NCBI RefSeq assembly: GCF_963678635.1
Contig: NC_087066.1
Span: 38,445,755 to 38,509,754 of the forward strand
Length of the DNA stretch: 64,000 bases
Source of the DNA: Symsagittifera roscoffensis
Taxonomy: Eukaryota > Xenacoelomorpha > Acoela > Convolutidae
Direction: 5' to 3'
Both the position numbers and the translations under genes were made by a program. Under the pieces are notes generated by a model. It saw only the letters and a list, made by a program, of their open reading frames with translations. It ran no database searches and was not told the origin of the DNA. Shown piece by piece: positions 36,001-43,200 of the stretch (positions are counted from its first letter, which is position 1; each line of letters opens with the position of its first letter).

Positions 36001-37374
36001 CCGTCTCTTGCTGTACAGATCGAACGGCTGGCCTCAACACTGACAAAATGATAGCGCAGTTACGACTATTTGTGATGGTTTTTTTCCAATCATACGTAAC
36101 AGATTAGTATAAATTTTTTTTAAAAATTGAGGTTAAAATAGAAATCAGAATTCCCAATTTTTAAAAATGCTCTTACAGCGAGTTGAAATGAATATTTGCT
36201 ATAAAATCAAAGTGATCAAACAAATTGTTACATTCACTAGAAATCTTAAAAGTCCCGTGACTGTAGATGACCTCCATGTAAATTATGGAAAAAAATCAAC
36301 CTTCTGTTTTTACCAAACCAATGTGCTTCTTATCAACTCTCCAAGAGTCTATACTACTGTAATCTCGCTCTTCGCTTATAACATCCCTGTCTGGTGAAGT
36401 AATCGCGCATGTACATGTAGGGTATGATGAGAAACCATGCATTTCGGGTGAAGGAAAAGAGAGTTTTTATCACTCCAATTGCAGTCTCGGGCATCGTCTC
36501 CAGCAATGTGGGCTCATAGGGCAAGAAGCGCTAGAAGGACAGACTTTTTCATACTTTTCTAATAAATACAGCTATCTTATCAACTTTGAATGGCGGATGC
36601 TAAACAAACCGAAATATCTTGAAGACGGAAAATTATAAGAATTACATAACAATTGCCCAACAATCGTGACAATCTGTTGTTGCTTCATAAGAATATATGA
36701 TAATTTTCAAAGGCAACAAGACAAGTGCAACTTAAAAAATTGTGCATGGTTCCAATTGACCAAAACTCCATTTGAAATTCCATTTGACCGAAAACACTTT
36801 GTCCATATTCAACGTCCAAAAATCAAACTACACATACTATCATTGACTGATGATTATTTTTGTCTATATGAAATAACATGAAGTGCCAAGCCGAATTGAG
36901 ACCGTTTTTTAATATCAATGAGGCCCTTTGTTCATATTCTACCATGGTTCCTTTTTGGAAATTTTTTCGTTAATATCTCGAAAAACCGGTCAATAAATAA
37001 TAGATCTAAATAAATTATGGAACAACCACTTGGTTCTAATGAATTAGTATATGCAGGCGCGGATCTACGATTATTCTCAAGGGGCGAAGCTGATAAAAAA
37101 AGTCGACCAAACGGAATTTTTTCCCAGAACACTTTAGAGACTATTATTTGCCTTGAATTTTTTTCGCAGCCGGCATTAGTTTTGCGGCATTTTTAAAAGT
37201 TTCGATCAAACGGCGCGTTTTTTTTTGCGCGGGTCAAATATCTGCGGGTGGGGTTGCCCTTAAATCCACTCCCTCAACTATGTATTTATGATTTCTTACC
37301 TTTTCAGGAGTTGTTATCATGTAACGATACACTTTAGGTCCAATGAGACAACCCACTATTTTACTCATTGCCAT
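8936..37374 (-). CDS. abhd16a: ABHD16A-type phosphatidylserine lipase, 12 coding exons (span entry; exons listed separately)
   Basis: Minus-strand gene rebuilt from exon homology to animal ABHD16A (BAT5), an ER-membrane serine hydrolase that cleaves phosphatidylserine to lysophosphatidylserine. Coding exons in order: 37374-37300, 36530-36387, 35784-35632, 23566-23388, 22907-22834, 17221-17181, 14476-14216, 14059-13858, 12480-12300, 10527-10298, 9523-9477, 9019-8936. They sum to 1671 nt (556 aa plus stop), and all phases agree. The N-terminus MAMSKIVGCLIGPKVYRYM matches the family start, and exons 2-3 hold the membrane segments. The nucleophile is Ser336 in AWSIGG, and the acid is Asp411 in RRTRDEIITT. 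Both sit 19 residues before the human Ser355 and Asp430, as recalled. His493 is a possible third triad member. The C-terminus carries the conserved HCTPLP. Introns range from 156 bp to about 12 kb. Intron 2 is non-canonical, and intron 7 is GC-AG. Confidence 0.93.
9477..9523 (-). CDS. abhd16a: abhd16a exon 11 (47 nt)
   Basis: The acceptor is TGTGTTTCAG|GTA and the donor GCCTT|GTAAGTA. Phase 1 in, 0 out. It encodes (G)RKSSESEKKQILECL, matching the ADGRRQLALFL helix of the family. Confidence 0.85.
10298..10527 (-). CDS. abhd16a: abhd16a exon 10
   Basis: 230 nt, phase 2 to 1. The acceptor is TGATCTAG|ATAT and the donor AACTAG|GTAACA. The codon split across introns gives RYP, conserved after the LIEH helix. 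A lineage-specific Gly/Met-rich insert (SSWGGMGGGMDS) is followed by a segment with His493, a possible triad histidine. Confidence 0.87.
10697..11156 (+). mobile_element. MITE family A, best full copy (460 bp)
   Basis: Starts GTTGAAAAACAGTCAATGAA and ends GTTCATTGACTCTTGAAAAC, which are inverted copies of each other, so this is a terminal-inverted-repeat element. Internal landmarks are TTATTCCGCTGG, GATCGCATTTTCGTGAC, TTTTGC-GTTCG-TAG-GGAGTTTGC and CTTTTAACAAA. No ORF of note. It lies in an abhd16a intron. Confidence 0.8.
11790..12040 (-). repeat. tRNA-like dispersed repeat (copy in abhd16a intron)
   Basis: Reading on the minus strand, a B-box-like GGTTCGAATC (reverse complement of 11875-11884) and an A-box-like region sit in the middle of a conserved module. 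It is flanked by CAGACAAA(TT) on one side and by TTATTATAAACCAAGAT and TCTAATCGCAAGCG on the other. Similarity extends beyond both ends of the tRNA-like part, so the unit is larger than a bare tRNA. Confidence 0.6.
12300..12480 (-). CDS. abhd16a: abhd16a exon 9 (catalytic Asp exon)
   Basis: 181 nt, phase 1 to 2. The acceptor is TTCATTTCAG|CG and the donor CACAG|GTGAGG. It encodes VSEQLKGYPGPVLFYRRTRD, then EIITT and SNRGNDLALDLIEH. Asp411 corresponds to the human acid residue. Confidence 0.94.
12533..12952 (+). mobile_element. MITE family A, copy (420 bp)
   Basis: Begins GTTGGAAAAGAGACAATGAA and ends GTTCATTGGCTCTTAAAC, with the family's internal landmarks in order. It is 53 bp upstream (in gene sense) of abhd16a exon 9. 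Confidence 0.8.
13307..13380 (+). tRNA. tRNA-Ile (anticodon AAT)
   Basis: A full cloverleaf can be drawn. The acceptor stem GGTTCCA/TGGGACC has one G-T pair. The D arm is GCTC...GAGC. The anticodon stem TCGTG/CGCGA encloses CTAATAA (anticodon AAT). The variable loop is GGGTC, the T arm is GAGAG-TTCGAGC-CTCTC, and the discriminator is A. CCA is not encoded and no intron is present. A T-run 3 nt downstream serves as the Pol III terminator. It lies inside an abhd16a intron on the opposite strand. Intact pairing separates it from the decayed tRNA-like repeats elsewhere in the window. Confidence 0.95.
13858..14059 (-). CDS. abhd16a: abhd16a exon 8 (nucleophile exon)
   Basis: 202 nt, phase 0 to 1. 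The acceptor is ATTAACAG|GCG and the donor TTCGCAT|GTGAGC. It encodes AAIDTVYKYARVELGF, then IVLFAWSIGGYATSW with the nucleophilic Ser (residue 336), then DASFDDLVPLALAKMPQFA. The order and spacing match the human enzyme. Confidence 0.94.
14058..14220 (-). other. GC-AG intron 7 of abhd16a flanked by a 7-bp direct repeat
   Basis: The intron runs 14060-14215 (156 bp), with donor CAG|GCATGA and acceptor TTAACAG|GCG. GCCTGTT (plus strand) occurs at both junctions (14058-14064, 14214-14220). The protein alignment across the junction is gap-free (PENEQ/AAIDTVY). Confidence 0.75.
14216..14476 (-). CDS. abhd16a: abhd16a exon 7 (oxyanion and lid region)
   Basis: 261 nt, phase 0 to 0. The acceptor is TTTTTTTGCAG|TAC. 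It encodes the VDAFVVDRR block, then CTEGNGGFYEIG and AGYSVLGWNHLGFGGSSGLP, nearly identical to the vertebrate EGNGGFYE and GYSVLGWNHPGF blocks. It ends PENEQ. The donor is CAG|GCATGA, a GC donor; no GT is available before the in-frame TGA. Confidence 0.93.
15222..15900. repeat. Tandem roughly 300-bp repeat with GCGTAGCCGCTTATTC words
   Basis: 15222-15370 recurs at about 15526-15675 (CCGTTTTTT...ATTCAACCCAAAATTCA, GATTTGACTATTCCGAG, GCGTAGCCGCTTATTC...GGGGAGCTCCCT). A weaker third piece follows to about 15900. It is related to the repeat at the window start. Confidence 0.75.
15992..16310 (+). mobile_element. MITE family A, partial copy
   Basis: Begins AGTTGGAAAAAAGTAATGAA. The middle is shortened and the right end is decayed. 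A left-end fragment alone lies at 15150-15200. Confidence 0.6.
16490..16985 (+). repeat. Dispersed repeat B, copy 1
   Basis: Contains ATCAGCTACCACAAATAATC, TTGAGTGATAT, CTTTCAGTCG and GATCGGAACTTTCTGTGCTC, the same order as 33490-34050. Partial inverted copies occur at 32515-32620 and 37958-38050. Confidence 0.7.
17181..17221 (-). CDS. abhd16a: abhd16a exon 6 (41 nt)
   Basis: The acceptor is TTTGTTTCAG|GTG and the donor CTGAAA|GTAAGC. Phase 1 in, phase 0 out, matching both neighbours. It encodes (S)EPRDEARSKFLLK, linking exon 5 to the YEGARRVKL start of exon 7. Sequence identity is weak, so the support is mainly splice sites, phase and length. Confidence 0.78.
17424..18025 (-). repeat. tRNA-like fragments and a perfect 12-bp-arm hairpin
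   Basis: Degenerate tRNA-like pieces at 17440-17490 and 17945-18022. The second, read on the minus strand, has TGGCGTAGTGATTAGTG and GGTCCGAATCCC boxes and a CTT-like anticodon loop, but its T stem fails to pair. At 17769-17796, CTGAAGGTTCTG and its exact reverse complement flank 4 bases. Confidence 0.5.
18400..20700 (-). pseudogene. LINE remnant (APE endonuclease, RT and post-RT pieces)
   Basis: A decayed non-LTR element reading on the minus strand inside abhd16a intron 5. At 20525-20310 is an endonuclease segment (GGGVMLLVPKKFNCLL and NIIISGDYNLSYPN). Near 19120-18990 the RT block reads GVPEGIVLGPLICNLYTINL, then an ADD catalytic remnant. At 18713-18489 is a post-RT segment with LEKQLSWAIKTCDRAKFDSS. 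Many stops and frameshifts; not functional. The copy at 54.3-55.6 kb belongs to the same family. Confidence 0.8.
22541..22682. repeat. Minisatellite, about 22-27-bp unit, six copies
   Basis: Repeats of TTATGTCCTCTGTAGACGTT with variable T-runs. It lies just 150 bp from abhd16a exon 5, in intron 5. Confidence 0.9.
22834..22907 (-). CDS. abhd16a: abhd16a exon 5 (GRRMxYPGS block)
   Basis: 74 nt, phase 2 to 1. The acceptor is ATTTTGTAG|C and the donor TTTTAA|GTGAGT. It encodes NVAMNVVGRRMIYPGSLQIL, containing the strongly conserved GRRMxYPGS motif. Confidence 0.92.
23388..23566 (-). CDS. abhd16a: abhd16a exon 4
   Basis: 179 nt, phase 0 to 2. The acceptor is TTGTGTTTAG|GAA and the donor CTCTG|GTAAGAA. 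It encodes EALAKFSYEFSHCDPDFDL, then a less conserved linker, then FLGRIFKMPYDLL, which lines up residue for residue with the human LLNRVKKLPCQI region. It is 12 kb from exon 3 and was found by homology and phase. Confidence 0.85.
26390..27060 (-). repeat. Two adjacent tRNA-like repeats with a local direct repeat
   Basis: Copies at about 26398-26690 (CCGGATTCAAACC) and 26695-27050 (AGATTCGAAATCAAGACC). In the second, the 46-bp segment starting GTGTTCCAGATATGCAGAGA (26787) is repeated at 26868. Both end in the family's ATCGCAAG(C/T)G word. Confidence 0.6.
27310..27468. repeat. Small tandem repeat with AAATAAGCTTTAAGCATCGG unit
   Basis: The word AAATAAGCTTTAAGCATCGG occurs three times; two copies continue into TTACCATGCGGCTACTAAGA. 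One copy is internally rearranged. Confidence 0.85.
27605..27880 (+). mobile_element. MITE family A, decayed copy
   Basis: Starts ACATAGCCAACAGATGGTTG and keeps GATAGTTGAGTTTGCCTTCC; the right end is lost. Confidence 0.55.
28367..28422. repeat. (AAAAC)n microsatellite
   Basis: About 11 units of AAAAC with one AGAAC variant and one A-run. Confidence 0.95.
28423..29723. other. Intronic stretch, nothing recognised
   Basis: Part of abhd16a intron 3. It contains only a short direct repeat (GATTTTCAGGACGG(C/T)(T/C)TGATTT at about 29165 and 29218) and a doubled CTGTGAACTAGATTTAT near 29600-29640. Confidence 0.5.
29724..30120 (+). mobile_element. MITE family A, copy
   Basis: GTGGGAAAAGTCAATGAACG at the left, then TTATTCCGCTGGGAAATCTG and GATCATGCTCTTCGTGACC, and a worn right end near 30110. 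Confidence 0.65.
30121..31518. other. Intronic stretch, nothing recognised
   Basis: AT-rich abhd16a intron sequence with repeated low-complexity words (CATAAAA-CGCCATA, CTCGGAAACTA-type). No coding signal. Confidence 0.45.
31519..31925 (+). mobile_element. MITE family A, copy
   Basis: GGTGGAAGAGAGTCAATGAA at the left, then the ATTGGATCAATAGATGAAAT and CACTTTTGCTGTTCAAAG landmarks. The right end is imperfect. Confidence 0.65.
33490..34050 (+). repeat. Dispersed repeat B, copy 2
   Basis: Ordered match to 16490-16985, ending GGTCGGAAAGTTCTGTGCTA. The inverted fragment at 32515-32620 makes a widely spaced inverted pair with its left part, so the family may be a long-inverted-repeat DNA element. 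Confidence 0.65.
34200..35115 (+). repeat. Tandem exon-like repeat interrupted by a fold-back insertion
   Basis: A roughly 118-bp unit recurs at about 34200-34320, 34330-34440, 34925-35040 and (partly) 35045-35115. Each carries ATAAATGTTTTCAG|GTGCGGTT, like a splice acceptor. Three then read (G)AVTELKIEIVSPKNLHDN or close variants (one shortened). Between copies 2 and 3 lies 34445-34905 with inverted AAATGGCATAA / TTATGCCATTT words, probably an inserted fold-back element. No donor or wider gene is evident. Confidence 0.6.
35328..35400 (-). other. Possible terminal exon of unknown gene (weak)
   Basis: On the minus strand a GCTAAG acceptor-like site is followed by an open frame ending RQFSTLGMTYGSLGNQLDEE, then A and a stop. 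The peptide looks protein-like, but no upstream exon or homologue is recognised, and it sits inside an abhd16a intron. Could be chance. Confidence 0.2.
35632..35784 (-). CDS. abhd16a: abhd16a exon 3 (second membrane segment)
   Basis: 153 nt, phase 0 to 0. It encodes GCLYLLNWTGVVTLLFCFSF (hydrophobic), then GRFLNPVYSKFVDV, the counterpart of the human GR-x-x-NPQY block, ending SPEQKK. The donor is AAAAAG|GTCAGG. This donor is chosen over later GT sites because joining to exon 4 gives a gap-free alignment (KKEALAKFSYEF against human KRQLANYNFDF). Confidence 0.88.
35780..36389 (-). mobile_element. Transposon-like intron (abhd16a intron 2) with 8-bp direct repeats and inverted ends
   Basis: The exon 2/3 boundary carries CATCCCTG (plus strand) at both ends, 35780-35787 and 36382-36389, resembling an 8-bp target-site duplication. 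The 594 bp between have inverted termini. The left end reads GCGACAGATTACAGTAATAG; the right end reverse-complemented contains GCGAGATTACAGTAGTATAG after a 13-15 nt extension. Because the repeat spans the junction, the splice point is ambiguous. Every register is non-canonical (GG-AG or GT-AT are the closest), yet the joined frame matches ABHD16A. An inner inverted pair (35850-35865 and 35977-35992) suggests a nested small element. Confidence 0.75.
36387..36530 (-). CDS. abhd16a: abhd16a exon 2 (first membrane segment)
   Basis: 144 nt, phase 0 to 0. The acceptor is CCTTCTAG|CGC. It encodes RFLPYEPTLLETMPETAIGV, then a hydrophobic stretch ending in YMYMRDYFTRQ, aligning with the human segment around the first transmembrane helix. 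No in-phase GT donor exists at its end. The sequence runs into the direct repeat CAGGGATG, which recurs at the exon 3 boundary. Confidence 0.9.
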
Positions 37375-37376
37375 AT
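37300..37376 (-). CDS. abhd16a: abhd16a exon 1 (start codon, acceptor 2 nt upstream)
   Basis: The ATG is at 37374-37372. It encodes 25 residues beginning MAMSKIVGCLIGPKVYRYM, matching the N-terminus of vertebrate ABHD16A. Donor AAAAG|GTAAGA, phase 0. The acceptor ATTTTTTCAG ends only 2 nt before the ATG, so this exon can only be fused to a short leader: a spliced leader or a 5' UTR exon. Confidence 0.9.
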
Positions 37377-37388
37377 CTGAAAAAATAC
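37377..37388 (-). promoter_or_regulatory. Splice acceptor immediately 5' of the abhd16a start codon
   Basis: On the minus strand, GTATTTTTTCAG then AT then ATG. Only two leader bases are genomic, so the mature 5' end must come from another RNA or exon. Confidence 0.6.
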
Positions 37389-39029
37389 CAACTCGTACGC
37401 ATTGAAACTACGCCCATGAAACACTATTGCAAAATTATTTTAAAATTGAAGTCACATTTAAACGAAGATTACCGAAGATTCAAAGATTACCAAAAAACGA
37501 TAAAATCAAGATTTGTTAAGAGTCTGGATTAAGTAAATAGAGACGCCAACCTCACCATTCTGATGCAAACTGATGTTTAAAACTGGGCTATTTTCTCACA
37601 AAATATGCAAGCAAAAAAGACACTATAAACAAGGATAACCGGTTGCTGTGCAAGAAGGATAAAATGTTCCGACCATTATCTTAAAAAATTACAAAAAAAA
37701 ACAACTGTGAAATTATGCCGTTATTTTTGCGTGGTGTGATGAAAAGATCTAAACGAAACCTTAAACTGAGGCATGTTTGACAGTTATACTAAAACATTCA
37801 AAATAAACAAGTTTTTGTCGAAAAATTACTGGAAAACAAAATCAAAAATGAAAAAATAATAAGAAACCGAAATTAAATTTAACTCGTTTTTGACGCTGGG
37901 ACAACTTCAATCACGACTGAAATGGCTTTACTATGATATATAACTCAACCAACTTCGATGATTATTTGTGGTACCTGACTTTGCATGGGAAAAACTAAAA
38001 CACACCCGAATACAAAGTTCCTCTTAATTTTCAATGGCCGGAAAAACAAAAAGTGAAACAGATCCTGAGCCTGATTGTTAGTAATGTCCCAGACAACAAT
38101 GTCCAAACAAAAAAGCGAAGCATAGCCTAGCTTCGCACCACGTATCATTCAGCTCTAATGTAGTAGAGGACAAATGAGCACAAGAAAAGGTCGAATAAGT
38201 TCGTTTAAAAAAGTCGGGAAAAGCTAAGAATGCTTGTTTTATATTGTGAACAAAAATAACGTTTTTTGATTACCTTCTCAGAATACACGCATGTATTGAA
38301 AAAAAACTTTTTTGCTCACCAAAATACGCAATATGAGTCTGCTAGTCTAAAATAACATAATCCAAAGCCTTCAGTCCAAATAAATAGAAAACAAAGGAAA
38401 CATTTGAAAATAAATAATTCGGTTAAGCCACCGTTGAAAAAATTATGAAAAAACTGATATTTAAAATACTGAATGCTGACGTGCACAAAACACTTCTGTT
38501 GGTTGACGAAAGTACAAACCCAGAAAACTCACGTGAAAATTATCCTGTGATTTTGTTTGACAGATGATTTACCTTGAAAAAAGTATATTACGATTCGATG
38601 TCGCTTTCTTATCCCAAGCGTAAAATTACGGGTACCGAAAAAATGTACTGGAATGTAAATTCAAGCACACATCAATTCAAAAAACAGCATTTTTATTGTT
38701 ACACTCATAAATATTAAACCCTCCTAAATAGTTCTTTAAACTAAAATGTTTCGTCTATAAGCAAAAACGGCTGTTAGTTAAAATAAAAGATCACATAAAT
38801 TTTTCAAGGAACATAGCAAGTCTGAAAAACAGTCACTAAAATTTACCTTGAATATTGAGAAAGAGATTGGTAACTGAGTCGATAAACGACGAAGAACAAT
38901 TTTTAGAACAAAAAATTTTATTTGCTCAATTTACATGCTATGATCTAAGCCTAGACGGAGTCCGCAATTTTTAAAACCGTTTTGAAACAAGGCTAATTTT
39001 TAAAATTGTTTTAAAACGGTGTTTCAAGG
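37389..39029. other. Upstream flank of abhd16a, no gene seen
   Basis: Holds an inverted fragment of dispersed repeat B (37958-38050) and a GCGAAGCATAGCCTAGCTTCGC palindrome-like word near 38114. No recognised core promoter. Confidence 0.45.
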
Positions 39030-39560
39030 TGACAAATTATGTTTTACAGATGGCGTGGAACTTTAGAAAAAATTTCTCGAAAAATATCCAAACGCCAAAC
39101 TAAGGGAGAGGTTAGAGGTGGCCAAGAAAAGGTACAGCATAGCTGTTTCCATATTGTGTTTTGCAGCTAATGTTTTTCATCCTTTGCATGGTGGTCGAAA
39201 ATTGACACAATCAGAAATGAAGAAAGCTATGGAGCGGGTTCTTGAAAATCGCTCTGAGATCCGAGATGATCATGTTTCCTATTTCGGCGAGGAAAACAAA
39301 ACAATAACGGAAGAGATTGAGCAGTTCACAGGAGCCAAACTAGTGAATTTTGCTCTTTTCGAAAATCTATCTGAAAAACTCGGAAAAATACTGGATGATT
39401 TTTGTCGATGGCACCTACTTCGGCTGGAACAGAGAGAGTTTTCTCATTGATGCGATGCATCCATTCAGATATATTAAGCCGTCACGAGTAACTAGCTTTC
39501 TGTATGCGGCCTTTCAACTCAAATTCCAGATTCAGGATATACAAATAATTCTGGAAAAAC
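39030..39560 (+). pseudogene. hAT-family transposase remnant (C-terminal dimerisation region)
   Basis: An 110-aa frame at 39118-39450 contains AANVFHPLHGGRKLT, typical of the hAT C-terminal region. The signature resumes in another frame at about 39429: TERVFSLMRCIHSDILSRHE, then a stop, then LAFCMRPFN. The (S/T)ER-x-FS block is the classic hAT dimerisation motif. There is one frameshift and at least one stop. The catalytic N-terminal part is not seen. Confidence 0.75.
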
Positions 39561-40107
39561 TGTTCTGAAACTGTTCGAAAACTTGTTATTTGTATGCCCT
39601 TTCAAATTTGAACAGATACTGAATTAAAACTTTTAGAGGAAAAACTGTTTTAAACGTATTAAAACACTTTTAAAAGTTTTTAAACCAACCCAGCGCCTAG
39701 AGAAGACATCAAAACCAGTTAGCTGTAAAAATTTGCAGAATTGAGCCAGCCATTATTTACAGAACTAATTTAGAAAGATAATCTGGAAAAAAAACTGACA
39801 ATCTGAAAAATTCAACTTTTCAAAAAATATCTTTGATCCTTCGGACCTGATCCTGTGCCATGAAGTTCAAACATTCTTCAGCGAACAAAGTTTTTGGCAG
39901 AAACCAAATAAAAAGTTCGTGGTTGCATTGACCTTTCTAATCTAACATGCAGTTCGGTCATGATCATGTGAACGAAGTTTCCGACGAGAAGTAATATAGT
40001 GGTTCCCGGTTGCATCATCCTTGCTCAAATCAGGAAAACGCTTCGAAAATTCAGACGTCTATGCAGTACTTTCAAAGTAAAGAATGATAAGTTTCAAACA
40101 ATTTTAG

Positions 40108-40134
40108 CCCCCCACCCCCCCCCCCCCCCCCCCC
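40108..40134. repeat. Poly-C tract (20 uninterrupted C)
   Basis: CCCCCCA followed by 20 C, 120 bp upstream of the first LINE 5' unit. The minus strand is a 20-G run that could form quadruplex structures; run length is likely unstable. Confidence 0.9.
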
Positions 40135-40254
40135 ACTCGCAAGCTATATAAAGTATAAAGTACAGTGATAGATTTCTCATCAATTAAACCGAAAAACTTA
40201 CTGCAATTGAATTCGTCTTATAAAGAGCCCGGATTCAACGACCGCCCTCAACAC

Positions 40255-43200
40255 GCTAGTAAAACAAAAAACGGTTTTCAGATTAAGTATTATTGACTGA
40301 GGTACTAAAGTTTTTCCCAACTTAATGAACATATTGAAATTGTTCTGAAGATGATGCTTAAGTTTTTAAGATCGTTGAAAGATTTGAGACGAAAAGAGCA
40401 AACTTTCGCACATACTTTAACCAGAAAAAAACATTGAGTTGATCAGATTAAAGTTTTAAGTAACAAATTTTATGAACATTGCAACCAGTAAAACTACAAT
40501 GGCCGAAGACAAAAACCCTGCATGATTTGAGACATTAGAAGGCTTATTTTTCGTTATTTTTATACTTTTCTAAAATGCTTTTAGATAGGAAAGACAAACA
40601 TTTGCAATGGTTTTTAAACTTACCTTGATCAAAATGTTAAAAAATACAACTAACTGTCTACGATGTTTTGACATGAGTTATTTTTGGCTGATTAATAATC
40701 AATTTTCAAAAAAAAACGCCTCCGATTTCACCTCTTGTCTTACTCATCAGGTATTACTGTTTCCTCCATTTTTAACAGCGGAATGATGTCGGCAGTCTTG
40801 TCTCAGGTTGTGAGTTCGCGACCGGCCAATACCAAGACAGGGGTACTCCTGGGATGCTTTGAAAAAAAAATTCAGTCAGATTCTTTTCTAAAGTGTAAAG
40901 ATCAAAACAAATTTTTAAATTGAAAGAAACCAAATTTTTTTTGTTCGTTTTAAATTCAATTTTTATGATTCATTTTTAGGATACTTTTTCGCAGGTTTTT
41001 TCTCTTTTTTTTCTAGTTTTTCACTCATCAAGGACAACAAAATTAAGGTTATTCAACTAAAAATGAAATAAAAGGAAACCGTATATACATTTTGTTCAAC
41101 TAATTTTAGTTTTTCATTTGAACTGCACAAGCAAACATTATCACAACAAACATATTTTTTTGGAATTATATTTTTAAAAAACTTCAAAAATTAAGAAACG
41201 CTGAGAGAAGGATTCATAGAATTGACAAGGACATATCGGAGTTAGGAACTTTTAACTCCGGGAGTAATGGAATCATTTATTTTGCAAAACAAACGCTCGT
41301 TCTCGAAAAATGTTGATGAGCTGCAAGTTTTGGTTTACAGTCTTATGCCAGTGGCAATATGTTTCGCTGATACTTGGCTGAAAAATGAGCAAAATAGTAA
41401 GATTTTTAACCTACAGGGCTTTAGTACAATTGAAAAAAAACTGCCGAAAAAAGGGAGGCAGGGTTGATGTATATATAAGGGAAGACAAAAGGTAGACAGT
41501 AACGGATCATAACGTTCAGCTTTTAACCATTGTCCATAATACACAAAAATTTTACTAGCGCACTCAGCACGTTAGTAAAACAAAAAACCGTTTTCAAATT
41601 AAGTATTATTGATTGAGGTACTAAAGTTTTTCCCAACTTAATGAACATATTGAAATTGTTCTGAAGATGATGGTAAAGTTTTAAAGGTCGTTGAACAATT
41701 TGAGACGAAAAGCACAAACTTTCGCACGCGGTTTCACCAGAAAAAACATTGAGTTATTCAGATTAAAGTTTCAAGCACCAAATTTTATGAACATTGCAAC
41801 TAGTAAAACTACAATGGCCGAAGACAAAACTCCTACAATATTTGAGACATAAAAATATTATTTTTCGTTATTTTTATATTTTTCTAAAATGCTTTTAGAT
41901 AGGAGAGACAATTATTTGCATTGGTTTTTAAACTTACCTTAATCAAAAAGTTGAAAAAAAAAACAACTAACTGTCTACAATGTTTTGACATGAGTTATTT
42001 TTGGCTGATAAATAATCAATTTTCAAAAAAAAATCACCTCCGTTTTCACCTCTTGGCTTACCAAAATTTTTTTTGTTCGTTTTACATTCAGTTTTTACGA
42101 TTCACTTTTAGGATACTTTTTTCGCAGGTTTTCTCTCTTTCTTTTTCTAGTTTTTCATTCATCAAGAACAACAAAAATTAAGGTTATTTAACTAGAAATT
42201 AAATACAAGGAAACAGTATACAATTTGTTCAACTAAGTTTAGTTTTTCATTTGAACTGCACAAGCAAACATTATCACAACAAACGTATTTTTTTTGGAAT
42301 TATATTTTTTAAAAACTTCAAAAATTAAGAAACGCTGAGAGAAGGATTCATAGAATTGACAAGGACATATCGGAGTTAGGAACTTTTAACTCCGGGAGTA
42401 ATGGAATCATTTATTTTGCAAAACAAACGCTCGTTCTCGAAAAATGTTGATGAGCTGCAAGTTTTGGTTTACAGTCTTATGGAAATGCCAGTGGCAATAT
42501 GTTTCACAGATACTTGGCTGAAAAATGAGCAAAATAGTAAGATTTTTAACCTACAGGGCTATAGTACAATTGAAAAAAAAACTGCCGAAAAAAGGGAGGC
42601 AGGATTGTATATATAAGGGAAGACAAAAGGTAGACAGTAACGGATCATAACGTTTAGCTTTTAACCATTGTCCTTAATACACAAAAATTTTACTAGCGCC
42701 CTCAACACGCTAGTAAAACAAAATACGGATTTCAGTTTAAGTATTATTGACTGAGGTACTAAAGTTTTTCCCAACTTAATGAACATTTTGAAATTGTTCT
42801 GAAGATGATGCTAAAGTTTTTAAGATCGTTGGACGATTTGAGACGAAAAGAGCAAACTTTCGCACGTACTTTCACCAGAAAAAACATTGAGTTGTTCAGA
42901 TTAAAGTTTTAAGCACCAAACTTTATGAACATTGCAACCAGTAAAATAACAATGGCCGAAGACAAAAACCCTGCATGATTTGAGACATTAGAAGGCTTAT
43001 TTTTCGTTATTTTTATACTTTTCTAAAATGCTTTTAGATAGGAAAGACAAACATTTGCAATGGTTTTTAAACTTACCTTGATCAAAATGTTAAAAAATAC
43101 AACTAACTGTCTACGATGTTTTGACATGAGTTATTTTTGGCTGATTAATAATCAATTTTCAAAAAAAAACGCCTCCGATTTCACCTCTTGTCTTACTCAT

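Noticed and set aside
40735-40923. A 62-aa frame repeated at 43188 and 46781 as a possible small gene family.
   Set aside because: It is part of the long LINE 5' unit and is copied with it. No start context or known domain; conservation is explained by recent duplication.
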